NCBI RefSeq assembly: GCF_003326755.1
Contig: NZ_JPWH01000018.1
Location: 1 to 64,000 of the forward strand
Direction: 5' to 3'
DNA from: Thalassospira profundimaris
GTDB taxonomy: Bacteria; Pseudomonadota; Alphaproteobacteria; Rhodospirillales; Thalassospiraceae
DNA: 64,000 nucleotides
Both the position numbers and the translations under genes were made by a program. Shown here one piece after another: positions 11,295 to 20,446 of the stretch (position 1 is its first letter; each line of letters opens with the position of its first letter). The notes under the pieces were generated by a model. It was not told the DNA's origin. It did not search any database and worked only from the letters and a program-made list of their open reading frames with translations.

Positions 11295-11927
11295 GTGATT
11301 TTGCTGATCGATAATTACGATTCGTTTGTTTTTAACCTGGCCCGTTATGTGCGCGAGCTGGGCCGCGAGGTGAGGGTGGTCAGAAACGACGCCATTGATC
11401 CGGTTATGGTGCGTGATTTGGTCCCCGATGCCATTATTTTGTCGCCCGGTCCCTGTGCGCCCGATCAGGCCGGGCAGTGCCTGAATATCGTGCGCGAAAA
11501 TGGGGCGGAATTTCCAATCCTTGGGGTGTGTCTGGGCCATCAGGTTATTGCCCAGGTATTTGGGGGTGTCGTTGTCCGGGCCAAACGCCCTCTGCATGGC
11601 AAGGCGACGCCGGTTACACATCAGGGCTGTGGGCTTTTTCAGGCGTTGCCCAACCCGCTGACGGTGACGCGTTATCATTCTCTGATTGCCCAACTGCCCG
11701 AAGGCGATAGCCCCTTGGAGATAACCGCTTACAGCACCGAGGGCGAGATTATGGCCCTGGCTCATAAAAATTTGCCTTTATGTGGCGTGCAGTTTCACCC
11801 CGAGGCCGTTTTAACAACGCACGGGCATGATTTGTTGCAGAATTTTTTGAATATGGCCGACCAGTTTAACGCATCAAAACCCGGGCGTTCCGATATCGCG
11901 AGCCGCGCGGTGAAGGGTGTGATTTAA
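11295..11927 (+). CDS. pabA: Aminodeoxychorismate synthase component II (glutamine amidotransferase)
   Basis: A 210-residue class I glutamine amidotransferase that supplies ammonia to PabB. The triad is Cys79 in GVCLGHQ with His168 and Glu170 in VQFHPEA. The N-terminus MILLIDNYDSFVFNL is canonical and requires the GTG at 11295 as start. In many bacteria this subunit is shared with anthranilate synthase. Pairing with pabB here, and no trpE in view, favours folate use, but sharing cannot be excluded. Its stop overlaps the next start (TAATG). Confidence 0.92.
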   Translation: MILLIDNYDSFVFNLARYVRELGREVRVVRNDAIDPVMVRDLVPDAIILSPGPCAPDQAGQCLNIVRENGAEFPILGVCLGHQVIAQVFGGVVVRAKRPLHGKATPVTHQGCGLFQALPNPLTVTRYHSLIAQLPEGDSPLEITAYSTEGEIMALAHKNLPLCGVQFHPEAVLTTHGHDLLQNFLNMADQFNASKPGRSDIASRAVKGVI

Positions 11928-12781
11928 TGTTATGGTTCAATGGTCAATTCCTGTCCCAAAAAAACGCGTTGATTCCGGTACAGGATCGCGGGTTTTTGCT
12001 GGGAGATGGCATTTTTGAAACCATGTGCGCGACACATGGAAAAGTACCGTGGTTATCGCGTCACCTGAAAAGGATATCTCAATCATTTGATAAATTGGGG
12101 AATTTTTCTGTTTTCTTACCCGATGAGTCTGAGGTTGCGACGATTGTTGCGACCCTGTGCAGGGAAATTCCAACCTCCCATGCGGTGATACGCCTTACGG
12201 TTTCTCGCGGGCAGGGTGGACAGGGGCTTTTGCCGCGTGGTGTTGCGGATGCGGCCATTGTGATAACGGCAAAACCGTTTGATCCGGCTGCTGGCAGGGG
12301 CGCGGTTTCACTGGCCGTGTCGCATCAGGTGCGGCGGAACCCGTGGTCAGTGGCAAGCCGCGTTAAAAGCCTGAATTACCTTGATAATATTATCGCGCGG
12401 CAGGAGGCGGACAGCAAGGGCGCTGAAGACAGCCTTATTTTAACCCAGGATGGCTGCGTAGGTGAAACCACCATTGCCAATGTTTTTGCCCTTTTTGGTG
12501 ATGTGTTGCAGACAGCATCATCAGAAACCGGGATATTTTCCGGACTGGCACGGGCGGAGATTATTGATTGGGCGCAAAGAAACCACATATCGATATGTTA
12601 CGATCCGCTTTCTGTTGCGGAACTTTATCGATCAGAGAGTGTTTTTATTTGTAACGCCTTACGGGGTGTTCGCGAGGTTCGAGAGATTGATGGCAGGCAC
12701 GTTATGCCATCCGAACACGGCATAAAAATATACAACCGGATTTCGCAACATCTTGAACAAAGTATCTGGGGTGCCAGTTAG
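11927..12781 (+). CDS. pabC: Aminotransferase class IV, probably 4-amino-4-deoxychorismate lyase
   Basis: A 284-residue fold-type IV PLP enzyme. The PLP lysine is Lys147 in VKSLNYLDNIIARQEA; RGFLLGDGIFETM near residue 21 and the phosphate-binding GCVGETTIANVFAL are family hallmarks. Direct coupling to pabA makes it the likely lyase that releases p-aminobenzoate and pyruvate. The closely related D-amino-acid and branched-chain aminotransferases cannot be excluded by sequence alone. It starts within the pabA stop codon. Confidence 0.85.
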   Translation: MLWFNGQFLSQKNALIPVQDRGFLLGDGIFETMCATHGKVPWLSRHLKRISQSFDKLGNFSVFLPDESEVATIVATLCREIPTSHAVIRLTVSRGQGGQGLLPRGVADAAIVITAKPFDPAAGRGAVSLAVSHQVRRNPWSVASRVKSLNYLDNIIARQEADSKGAEDSLILTQDGCVGETTIANVFALFGDVLQTASSETGIFSGLARAEIIDWAQRNHISICYDPLSVAELYRSESVFICNALRGVREVREIDGRHVMPSEHGIKIYNRISQHLEQSIWGAS

Positions 12782-12828
12782 ATGCCTTTTGGCTTTTCTG
12801 CGTCCCGAAACAAGAGAGTCGGGAGACG

Positions 12829-14109
12829 ATGGGCGAAGACAGCAAACTAAAAGAAATTTCAGTGATCCGTTTGCTCGAATTGTTGAAGAAAAATGATCAA
12901 TCCGGAAAGAAACTTTTTGTCGGTTTGCTTGATGTTCCCGCTTCATTGCGACTGTTTCCCGAAGATTATGCCCTGTTGATGCGCGAAGGGTTTCGTTTGT
13001 TGCCCGAGAAAACGCAGCCCTATAAACTTGACAACGGCATGGTCGCCTTTGTGCGGTTGGGGCGTGGTTTTGGCAATGTAGATCCGTTTGTTGACAGCAT
13101 TTCGGCAATGCTTGAACAGGTGATTTCGCGACAGGGGTTGGGAACTTTACCCGACGATTTGTGGAGCGAATTTCGCTGGCCCGATGATGATGCCACATTA
13201 CAGGCGACGCTGGGCGTTAGTGAAAAAGATGCCCTGCTATCGACAGGTAAAAAGAAAATCGATTTTGCCAATATGCTGAAGGGGGCAATATCCCAAGAGG
13301 CGGTTTATGATTCCTGTCGTCGGCAGGCCATACTTGAAATTCGTGACAGTCAGCGTGAAATCATTGGGCACGAGCTTTATTGTTCCCTGGATTTCTTGCG
13401 ACACAATCACCTATCAAGTTTTTTACTTGAGGGGACGGGAGAAATTGAAATTCTGTCGCGCGTCCTGGATGAAAAGGTGATGGCTTTAACCGAGCAACTT
13501 GCCCCGCGAATCCTGCCGGACGTACTTCATTTGAATCTTCAGGTTCAAACAGTTTTCTCGGATGCTTTTGGTCGCTTCCTTGATAGTGGTGACAGTCGGT
13601 TTGCCCGGAATCTTGCCATCGAGGTGTCGCTTGAAAATGCGATTGCCGACTGGTGGGAATTTGAGGATGCCTGCAAGTTATTGCAGGCGGCTGGTGTGCG
13701 CGTTGGGCTGGATCGGATTACGCTACCGGCATTGGAATTTTTATCGCCCCGCAAAATCAAGGTCGATTTTCTCAAGGTGATCTGGGACCAGAATATTATC
13801 GGGTCAAAACGCGCAACTGTTGCCGAACGGCTACGCGAGTTTGCTTCGGTGCTGGGCAATCGTAATCTGATCCTGACACGGTGTGACACCCGAACAGCCT
13901 TGCGGATGGGGCGCAGTCTTGGGGTCGGTGCCTTTCAGGGCAGTTATGTCGATGCACTGCTAGGCAATTATCTGGCAGAGGAATGCGATTCTCCCCATGC
14001 CGCTGGCAACGAGCGTCGCTGTGCCGTGTGCCAGTGGGCACCGCGCGAAACCGAAAGCAATGGGTGCAGTTTCCATTTTCGGGCAGGCAAAGTGCTGCCG
14101 CCCCTCTGA
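12829..14109 (+). CDS. Protein with a degenerate EAL-like domain and C-terminal cysteines
   Basis: A 426-residue soluble protein. From about residue 160 it follows the layout of an EAL phosphodiesterase: RQAILEIRDSQREIIGHELYCS, LPDVLHLNLQVQTVF, NLAIEVSLENAI, AGVRVGLDRI, KIKVDFLKVIWD and VGAFQGSYVD. The catalytic set is missing. ELY replaces EAL, LDRI replaces DDFG, and the metal-binding acids are not where they should be. The last 45 residues contain CAVC and a further Cys. The N-terminal 150 residues are unlike anything I recognise. It probably binds a nucleotide or protein instead of hydrolysing cyclic-di-GMP. A GGGAG ribosome site precedes the ATG. It lies 47 bases after pabC, perhaps in the same transcript. 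Confidence 0.8.
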   Translation: MGEDSKLKEISVIRLLELLKKNDQSGKKLFVGLLDVPASLRLFPEDYALLMREGFRLLPEKTQPYKLDNGMVAFVRLGRGFGNVDPFVDSISAMLEQVISRQGLGTLPDDLWSEFRWPDDDATLQATLGVSEKDALLSTGKKKIDFANMLKGAISQEAVYDSCRRQAILEIRDSQREIIGHELYCSLDFLRHNHLSSFLLEGTGEIEILSRVLDEKVMALTEQLAPRILPDVLHLNLQVQTVFSDAFGRFLDSGDSRFARNLAIEVSLENAIADWWEFEDACKLLQAAGVRVGLDRITLPALEFLSPRKIKVDFLKVIWDQNIIGSKRATVAERLREFASVLGNRNLILTRCDTRTALRMGRSLGVGAFQGSYVDALLGNYLAEECDSPHAAGNERRCAVCQWAPRETESNGCSFHFRAGKVLPPL

Positions 14110-14260
14110 CCTTTTAAAGATGCGGACAGGTTTTGGGGGACTGCCTTTTATGTCCGGTCTGTCAGACCAGGACGTCAAGGTTTGTGCTTGCCAAGCCGGT
14201 TTTGATTTTTTACAGTTTGTTCGTCCGGTCAATTGTTGGCCGGTATGTCGTTATTAAACG

Positions 14261-14413
14261 GCGCTTATTCTCAGGGCAGGGTGCAATTCCTGACCGGCGG
14301 TAACTCCGAAAGGGGAAGCCCGCGAGCGCCTGGCGGTTTATCTGCCAGGGTCTAGCAGATCTGGTGTAACTCCAGAGCCGACGGTAATAGTCCGGATGGG
14401 AGAGGATAAAGCG
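14261..14413 (+). promoter_or_regulatory. FMN riboswitch (RFN element)
   Basis: The conserved RFN blocks appear in order: TTATTCTCAGGGCAGGGTG, CCTGACCGGCGGTAA, AAGCCCGCGAGCGC, GATCTGGTGTAACTCCAGAGCCGACGG split by variable loops, and TAGTCCGGATGGGAGAGGATAAAGCG. The P1 helix pairs CGCTT near 14262 with AAGCG near 14409. In this family FMN binding lowers expression of riboflavin genes. It lies 140 bases ahead of ribB. Confidence 0.97.
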
Positions 14414-14553
14414 TGACAAAATGGAACGGGGGAAGTTTTTTGCCCTGTTAACCTGTTTTGTCGGGTATCGACAAAGGGCGGTACAGGGATGTACCGTGTC
14501 TTTGGCCTTTCTTGCGTGCCCTGATTCGTAAGCCGCCATCAAGGAGGACGGTT
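14414..14553 (+). promoter_or_regulatory. Riboswitch expression platform and ribB leader
   Basis: GACAAAA just after the aptamer pairs with TTTTGTC at 14455-14461. A second small hairpin (GGTAC/GTACC) follows near 14480. Neither is followed by a T-run, so control by translation or Rho is more likely than an intrinsic terminator. The ribosome site AAGGAGG at 14541-14547 is nearly perfect. Confidence 0.6.
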
Positions 14554-15222
14554 ATGAATCAGAGTGATTATCAGGAACCCGCATTGTCGTTGTTTGGCGA
14601 TCCAATGGCCCGTATGGAGCGTGCCATTGCCGATTTGCAGGCAGGTAAAGGGGTTCTGGTTGTCGATGACGAAGATCGCGAAAATGAAGGCGATCTGATT
14701 TTTTCAGCTCAGCACCTTACCAATGAACAGATGGCGACGATGATTCGCGATTGTTCCGGCATTGTATGTCTGTGTTTGACAGATGCCCAAGCTACTGCCC
14801 TTGAGTTGCCGCCAATGGTGGCAAATAACACCTCAAGCATGGGAACGGGTTTTACGGTATCGATCGAAGCAAAGGTTGGTGTGACAACCGGTGTTTCCGC
14901 TGCCGACCGTGTGACAACGGTCAAGGCGGCGACGGCTGATGGGGCAAAAGCGGATGATTTGGCCCGTCCGGGGCATATCTTCCCGCTACGCGCCCGGGCC
15001 GGTGGTGTTCTGGAACGCCGGGGGCATACAGAAGCCACGGTGGATTTGATGCGTCTTTCCGGCCTGAAACCGTCGGGCGTTTTGTGCGAAGTGACCAACC
15101 CGGATGGCACAATGGCAAGGTTGCCGGAACTGATTGAATATGCACAAAAGCACGATATGGTCGTGATCAGCATTGAAGATATTGCCGCCTATCGGCAATC
15201 CATGCAGGAGGCTGCCGAGTAA
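14554..15222 (+). CDS. ribB: 3,4-dihydroxy-2-butanone-4-phosphate synthase
   Basis: A 222-residue enzyme that converts ribulose-5-phosphate to the four-carbon precursor of riboflavin plus formate. It is close to E. coli RibB over its full length: [12 protein letters not shown] (metal and substrate site), [36 protein letters not shown] and [25 protein letters not shown]. It lacks a GTP cyclohydrolase II domain, so it is monofunctional. The start at 14554 follows AAGGAGG with 6 bases spacing. The upstream FMN riboswitch confirms both function and regulation. Confidence 0.97.
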   Translation: MNQSDYQEPALSLFGDPMARMERAIADLQAGKGVLVVDDEDRENEGDLIFSAQHLTNEQMATMIRDCSGIVCLCLTDAQATALELPPMVANNTSSMGTGFTVSIEAKVGVTTGVSAADRVTTVKAATADGAKADDLARPGHIFPLRARAGGVLERRGHTEATVDLMRLSGLKPSGVLCEVTNPDGTMARLPELIEYAQKHDMVVISIEDIAAYRQSMQEAAE

Positions 15223-15250
15223 CCGGTTCTGCCCAAAAGTTATTGTCATT

Positions 15251-15286
15251 AAAAAAAGGGACGGCGTTTTTGCTGTCCCTTTTTTG
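15251..15286. terminator. Bidirectional terminator between ribB and xth
   Basis: GGGACGGC pairs with GCTGTCCC across a short T-rich loop. Seven A lie to the left and six T to the right, so the element can stop transcription of both converging genes. Confidence 0.9.
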
Positions 15287-15312
15287 TGGTTTATGCCGGA
15301 TCGTAGCAGCTA

Positions 15313-16092
15313 TCAGTTGTCGATCATGCACCAGACAGGTGTGTGATCCGATGCCTTTTCCTTGCCACGGGGGTCGCGGTCGATGTCGGACGCGCTTAAA
15401 CGGTCTGCTGCGGCAGGTGTTAGCAACAAATGGTCAATGCGCAGGCCGTTATCCTTGTTCCAGGCTCCGGCACGATAATCCCACCAGCTATATTGATGGC
15501 CGCTGGCATTGAAGGTGCGGAAGGCATCGGTATAGCCCATATTCATCATGGTGCGCAGGCGCTTGCGTTCCTGGGTGGAGCAAAGCACCTTTTCGTGCAG
15601 TTTTTCCGGATCGTAAACATCGGAATCATCCGGCGCAATATTGTAATCGCCGCCCATGACGGCGGCTTCACCACTGGCAAAAATCTCTTCAAACCGGGTA
15701 ATCAGGCGATCAAGGAAATTCAGTTTATAAGCGAATTTCTCGGACCCGACCTCAGTTCCCATCGGCACATAGATCGACGCAACCCGTACGGGATTTTGGA
15801 CGGAAATAACGGCTTCGATATATCGGGCCTGATCGTCCTCATCATTGCCGGGCAGGCCGCGCTTAACATCCTCGATCGGGAATTTCGACAGAATGGCAAC
15901 ACCGTTATAGGTTTTCTGCCCGTGAACCGCGATATTATACCCCAAATCTTCGATTTCCATTGCCGGAAAGCCGTCATCGACGGTTTTGGTTTCCTGTAGC
16001 AACACAATATCGGGAGCGGCAGATTCCAGCCATTCGAGGATATTGGGCAGGCGTGCCTTGATCGAGTTGACGTTCCAGGTGGCGATTTTCAT
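15313..16092 (-). CDS. xth: Exodeoxyribonuclease III
   Basis: A 259-residue member of the exonuclease/endonuclease/phosphatase fold that removes 3' blocks and cleaves abasic sites in base-excision repair. MKIATWNVNSIKARL, LQETK (metal Glu), the MGGDYNIAPDDSDVYDP loop, and the C-terminal RIDHLLLTP and SDHTPVWC (catalytic Asp-His) are all present. The length is normal for ExoIII. It stands alone on the minus strand behind erpA, with a terminator between them. Confidence 0.96.
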   Translation of the reverse strand: MKIATWNVNSIKARLPNILEWLESAAPDIVLLQETKTVDDGFPAMEIEDLGYNIAVHGQKTYNGVAILSKFPIEDVKRGLPGNDEDDQARYIEAVISVQNPVRVASIYVPMGTEVGSEKFAYKLNFLDRLITRFEEIFASGEAAVMGGDYNIAPDDSDVYDPEKLHEKVLCSTQERKRLRTMMNMGYTDAFRTFNASGHQYSWWDYRAGAWNKDNGLRIDHLLLTPAAADRLSASDIDRDPRGKEKASDHTPVWCMIDN

Positions 16093-16120
16093 TGGGTCCT
16101 CGAATTTGCCTAAAACAGTG

Positions 16121-16159
16121 CCGAAAAAGAAAACGGGACCTGCGATGTTGCAGGTCCCG
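16121..16159 (-). terminator. Terminator after erpA
   Basis: CGGGACCTGC (16134-16143) pairs perfectly with GCAGGTCCCG (16150-16159). On the minus strand it is followed by TTTTCTTTTT. Confidence 0.85.
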
Positions 16160-16188
16160 AAAATATTTAACGCTTTAACAACGGTCGA

Positions 16189-16530
16189 TCAAATCGAGAA
16201 ACTCGATCCGCAGCCGCAGGAGGACGACGCATTGGGGTTATTTACCCGGAATGCCGCGCCCACAAGTTCACGGACAAAGTCGATTTCGGCACCACCCAAA
16301 AGGTCGAGAGATACTTCATCGACAACCATTTTGGCACCGTGATTTTCAAAGACATGATCGTCGCTGCCGCTTTTGTCATCCAGCGAGAATTCGTACTGAA
16401 AACCGCTGCAACCACCGCCTGATACCTGAAGGCGCAGCATAAGGTCGCTGTTGCCTTCATTTTTGATCAGTTCCTGAATCCGCGTTGCGGCACTTTCTGT
16501 CATCTGTACCTGCCGGGATGCTTCCGCCAT
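16189..16530 (-). CDS. erpA: Iron-sulfur cluster insertion protein (A-type carrier)
   Basis: A 113-residue HesB/IscA-family carrier that delivers Fe-S clusters to target enzymes. The three ligating cysteines are Cys41 in SGGGCSGF and Cys105 and Cys107 in the C-terminal CGCG. The pattern MTESAATRIQELI and FRVNNPNASSSCGCG is closest to ErpA among A-type carriers. It is transcribed alone, away from any isc or suf genes in view. Confidence 0.93.
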   Translation of the reverse strand: MAEASRQVQMTESAATRIQELIKNEGNSDLMLRLQVSGGGCSGFQYEFSLDDKSGSDDHVFENHGAKMVVDEVSLDLLGGAEIDFVRELVGAAFRVNNPNASSSCGCGSSFSI

Positions 16531-16774
16531 TTACATACTCCTTGACGCTCAACCCAACGAAGGGGAATTTTCATTCTGAACATGATTTTACCATATTCAG
16601 ACATACCTGTTTAAGCTGTATTTAGCGCGTCTGTGCCAAATGTCAAAACACAGGATCGGCAACGCTGCCATGTTGTTGGCAGCCGCTGCTTGCGTTTTGT
16701 GGTGAAATGGCTCAAAACACCGGCAGACTGTTGGCCTTTGGTCGAAACTCACAACCGCAAAAGTCTTTAATGTC

Positions 16775-18526
16775 ATGAATGTTTTCAGCCAGTTGAAAAG
16801 CGATATCGAAGGGCAGATTGCCGCCCTTCAAACCGAGGGCGTCCTGACCGGGGACATTGATACCGCCCGTATCACGGTCGAACCGCCGCGCGACCCGTCG
16901 CACGGGGATGCCGCAACCAATGCCGCCATGCTGCTGGCAAAACCTGCCGGGATGAAGCCGCGCGATCTGGCAGAAAAGCTGGCCGAAAAATTGCGTACCG
17001 TTTCCGGTATTGCCGCTGTCGAAATTGCCGGTCCCGGTTTTATCAATTTGCGCATGGCAAATGACTTCTGGCTTTCGCAAATTGCCGAGGTTCTGAATGT
17101 CGGCACGGCCTATGGCAACAGTGATATGGGGCAGGGCGAACGGGTGAATGTGGAATATGTTTCCGCGAACCCGACGGGGCCCATGCATGTTGGCCATTGC
17201 CGTGGGGCCGTTGTTGGTGATGTGCTGGCAAACCTGCTGTCAAAGGCCGGATACGACGTTACCAAAGAATATTATGTCAATGATGCCGGTGCCCAGGTCG
17301 ATGTTTTGGCGCGGTCCTTGCATTTACGCTATCGCGAGGCATTGGGTCAGGATATTGGTGAAATTCCGGCTGGCCTTTATCCTGGTGATTATCTGGTGGC
17401 ACCGGGCAAAAAAATTGCCGCGCGTGACGGGGATAAATGGCTTGATCAGCCTGAAACGGCCTGGTTACAGGAATTCAGAAGCTTTGCCATTTCTGAAATG
17501 ATGGGGCTAATTCGTGAGGATCTGGCCCAGCTTGGCGTTGAGCATGACGTCTTTACATCCGAAGCAGCCCTGGTTGCTGCGGGCAAGGTGCAGGCTGCCT
17601 TTGATTATCTGGAAGGCAAGGGTGATATTTATATCGGCGTTTTAGAGCCGCCAAAAGGCAAAACACCTGATGACTGGGAGCCGCGCCCGCAAACTCTTTT
17701 CCGTTCAACCGACTTTGGCGATGATGTTGACCGCCCCTTAAAAAAGTCGGACGGAAGCTGGACCTATTTTGCATCCGACATTGCCTGCCATTTTGATAAA
17801 TATGAACGTGGTTTTGCGACCATGATTGATATTTTCGGGGCCGATCACGGCGGCTATGTCAAACGCATGAAGGCTGCGACCAAGGCCATTACCAATGGCA
17901 AGGGTGAACTTGATGTCAAACTTTGCCAGTTGGTGAACCTGTTTGACAATGGCGAACCGATTAAAATGTCAAAGCGTTCCGGTACATTTGTCACCCTCAA
18001 AGAGGTGGTTGAAACGGTTGGCAAGGATGTTGTCCGTTTCATCATGCTGACGCGCAAAAACGATGCGACACTGGATTTTGACTTTGCCAAGGTGACAGAG
18101 CAGTCAAAAGACAATCCGGTGTTTTATGTGCAATACGCCCATGCCCGGATCAGCTCGGTCTTTCGTCAGGCACGTGAAGCCTTTACCAATGTTAATTTTT
18201 CCGATGCTGCCCTGGCAGGGTGTGATCTTTCGTTGTTGAATTCGGAAGAAGAAATGCGCCTGGTGCGCCGTGTCGCCGAATGGCCGCGTATTATCGAACA
18301 GGCAGCAACAGCGCATGAACCGCATCGTATTGCCTTTTTCCTGGGCGAGGTGGCAGCGGATTTCCATTCCTTGTGGAACCGTGGTCGCGATAATACCGAA
18401 CTGCGTTTTATCAAGGCTGATGATCTGGCTGCGACCCAGGCCCGGCTGGCAATGATCCGTGCAGTGGCCCTGGTGATTGCATCGGGTCTTGCCGTTGTCG
18501 GTGTCAGCCCGCTTGAGGAGATGTAA
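16775..18526 (+). CDS. argS: Arginyl-tRNA synthetase
   Basis: A 583-residue class I synthetase for tRNA-Arg. The Add-1 domain starts at residue 1, the HIGH motif is HVGH at 138-141 inside [17 protein letters not shown], and KMSKRSG begins at Lys397. The DALR anticodon-binding domain closes the C-terminus. It opens the conserved alphaproteobacterial run argS-SPOR-nagZ-scpA-scpB-tat. The next gene begins 2 bases after its stop. Confidence 0.97.
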   Translation: MNVFSQLKSDIEGQIAALQTEGVLTGDIDTARITVEPPRDPSHGDAATNAAMLLAKPAGMKPRDLAEKLAEKLRTVSGIAAVEIAGPGFINLRMANDFWLSQIAEVLNVGTAYGNSDMGQGERVNVEYVSANPTGPMHVGHCRGAVVGDVLANLLSKAGYDVTKEYYVNDAGAQVDVLARSLHLRYREALGQDIGEIPAGLYPGDYLVAPGKKIAARDGDKWLDQPETAWLQEFRSFAISEMMGLIREDLAQLGVEHDVFTSEAALVAAGKVQAAFDYLEGKGDIYIGVLEPPKGKTPDDWEPRPQTLFRSTDFGDDVDRPLKKSDGSWTYFASDIACHFDKYERGFATMIDIFGADHGGYVKRMKAATKAITNGKGELDVKLCQLVNLFDNGEPIKMSKRSGTFVTLKEVVETVGKDVVRFIMLTRKNDATLDFDFAKVTEQSKDNPVFYVQYAHARISSVFRQAREAFTNVNFSDAALAGCDLSLLNSEEEMRLVRRVAEWPRIIEQAATAHEPHRIAFFLGEVAADFHSLWNRGRDNTELRFIKADDLAATQARLAMIRAVALVIASGLAVVGVSPLEEM

Positions 18527-18528
18527 GC

Positions 18529-19386
18529 ATGTCCGGGGATCACAGCCGCGGATTATACGCCGAAGACCGCCGCACACCGCCAGCTACGCCTGGCGGGAGC
18601 GGGTGGAAACGAGGTGCTGCGACCGTGATTCTGGGTGTTGCCGTTATCGGCGGCGGCGTTGGTTTGGGGGCTTGGTGGTTTTATGGTCACGGCCAGCATG
18701 TGATGCAGGAAGGCGACCTTCCGGTTCTGATGCCGGAAGGCGGACCGGTCAAGGTGCTGCCAGATAACCCCGGGGGCATGGAGGTGCCTCATCGCGATAC
18801 CACCATTTACCAGGAACTTGATGACAGCGGCGGTGATGTTGCCGTTGTCATTAATCCCATTCCCGATATGCCCCGCGCACCGGAAGCATCCGAATTGGGG
18901 CCACCGCCGGATGCGCGCAATATTATTGGCGGTGAAATCGATATTTCCGGTGGCACGGATATGAATGCCGCCGAAAGTGGGGAACCGGCACCAGGCCCGC
19001 AAAAACAGGTTGCCGCAACGCCGATAAAACCAACTGTTCCTGATCCCTCCAACCCGCAAACGTCAACAGTGAAGGCAGTTGTAAAATCGAATGAAGCCGG
19101 TATTTCGGCGCCGGTCGCGGCTGATGCGTCAACCCAAGGTGAATTCCGGATCCAGATGGCATCCTTCCGCGAGCAGGGACAGGCCAGTGTTGCTTGGAAT
19201 AAAATATCCGCCGATAACAAAGATTTACTGAGTAATCTTAAGATGTTTGTCCAAAAGGTGGATTTGGGAGACAAGGGTATTTTCTATCGTTTGCAGGCGG
19301 GCCCGCTGAATGGACGGGCGGCAGCCGATAAAATCTGTTCCGAACTGAAACAACGTGACGTGGGGTGCCTCAGTGTCCGACCTTGA
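18529..19386 (+). CDS. SPOR-domain membrane protein
   Basis: A 285-residue single-pass inner-membrane protein. A short cytoplasmic N-terminus and one TM segment (about 29-51, VILGVAVIGGGVGLGAWWFY) lead into a proline-rich periplasmic linker. A C-terminal SPOR domain follows, starting near residue 204 with EFRIQMASFREQGQA and including YRLQAGPLNGRAAADKIC. SPOR domains bind denuded peptidoglycan at the division site. The placement between argS and nagZ is conserved in alphaproteobacteria, and the protein probably acts in septal wall processing. The gene overlaps the nagZ start. Confidence 0.9.
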   Translation: MSGDHSRGLYAEDRRTPPATPGGSGWKRGAATVILGVAVIGGGVGLGAWWFYGHGQHVMQEGDLPVLMPEGGPVKVLPDNPGGMEVPHRDTTIYQELDDSGGDVAVVINPIPDMPRAPEASELGPPPDARNIIGGEIDISGGTDMNAAESGEPAPGPQKQVAATPIKPTVPDPSNPQTSTVKAVVKSNEAGISAPVAADASTQGEFRIQMASFREQGQASVAWNKISADNKDLLSNLKMFVQKVDLGDKGIFYRLQAGPLNGRAAADKICSELKQRDVGCLSVRP

Positions 19387-20446
19387 GCTAAAGCGACCCA
19401 AAGCCTGTATCCTTGGACTTGAAGGAACGGCATTAAGTAATTGGGAAAAAGGTTTTTTTCGTGAAGCTGATCCGTATGGATTCATCCTGTTTGCACGCAA
19501 TGTGGCAGACCCCGACCAACTGAAACGCCTGACGGCGGAATTGCGTGACATAAGCGGGCGCAGCAATCTGCCCATTCTGGTGGATCAGGAGGGTGGGCGT
19601 GTTGCCCGGTTAAAACCGCCGCACTGGCGCAAAATGCCTGCGGCGGGCGTGTTTGGCCAGCTATATGAGCAGCAGCCCGAGGATGCCCGCGAGGCGGCCT
19701 ATCTTAACGCCCGTTTGCTGGCGGCAGATCTGGTAGATGTGGGCATTTCGGTTGTTTGTGCCCCGGTGCTGGACCTTTATTTTCCGGGTATGAGTGATGT
19801 TGTCGGTGATCGTTCCTATGGCAGCGAAGTTGCCAATGTTGTCGCCCTGGCCAGTGCGGTTTCGGCGGGTTTGCTTGATGGCGGGATTATTCCCGTGATC
19901 AAGCATATTCCGGGCCACGGGCGTGCCAACGTTGACAGCCACAAGGATTTGCCGGTGGTAACGGCCTCCAAAAGCAGCCTTTCGGTCAATGATTTTGAAC
20001 CATTTCGTCAGATGAAAGACGTTTTGGCGGGGATGTCGGCGCATATTCTGTTTACCGCGATTGATGATCAGCGCCCTGCAACGGTGTCACCCCGCGTGAT
20101 AAGCGACGTTATTCGTGGCGATATTGGCTTTGAAAATCTGCTGATCAGCGATGATTTGTCGATGGAAGCCCTTGGGGGCTCGATCGCCAGTCGGACGCAT
20201 GAATGTTTGGCGGCTGGGTGCGATATTGCGCTTCATTGCAATGGCAAACGCACGGAACTGGAACAGGTTGTTTCCATGTCGCCTGCACTTGACGGCGCGG
20301 CCCTCGAACGTGCCCTGGCTGTGACCAACCGTATATCTTCACTGAAAGGGGATGTGCCCGCCCGCCCGGTATTGGCGGACTGGAATGCGCGTCTTGGTCA
20401 GTTGCTTGCCCCTGTTTGGGCCCCGGCACAAGGAGAAGGTGCTTGA
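19373..20446 (+). CDS. nagZ: Beta-N-acetylhexosaminidase (family GH3)
   Basis: A 357-residue cytoplasmic enzyme that removes GlcNAc from anhydro-muropeptides in wall recycling. The NagZ loop KHIPGHGRANVDSHKDLPVV carries the catalytic His and Asp. LVDQEGGRVARL and the nucleophile region LLISDDLSMEAL are also present. The GTG at 19373 is the best start. It places MSDLELKRPKACILGLEG at the N-terminus, overlaps the SPOR gene by 14 bases, and has GGGGTG upstream. Its GlcNAc product could feed the amino-sugar genes at 45-49 kb, which are not linked to it. Confidence 0.94.
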   Translation: MSDLELKRPKACILGLEGTALSNWEKGFFREADPYGFILFARNVADPDQLKRLTAELRDISGRSNLPILVDQEGGRVARLKPPHWRKMPAAGVFGQLYEQQPEDAREAAYLNARLLAADLVDVGISVVCAPVLDLYFPGMSDVVGDRSYGSEVANVVALASAVSAGLLDGGIIPVIKHIPGHGRANVDSHKDLPVVTASKSSLSVNDFEPFRQMKDVLAGMSAHILFTAIDDQRPATVSPRVISDVIRGDIGFENLLISDDLSMEALGGSIASRTHECLAAGCDIALHCNGKRTELEQVVSMSPALDGAALERALAVTNRISSLKGDVPARPVLADWNARLGQLLAPVWAPAQGEGA

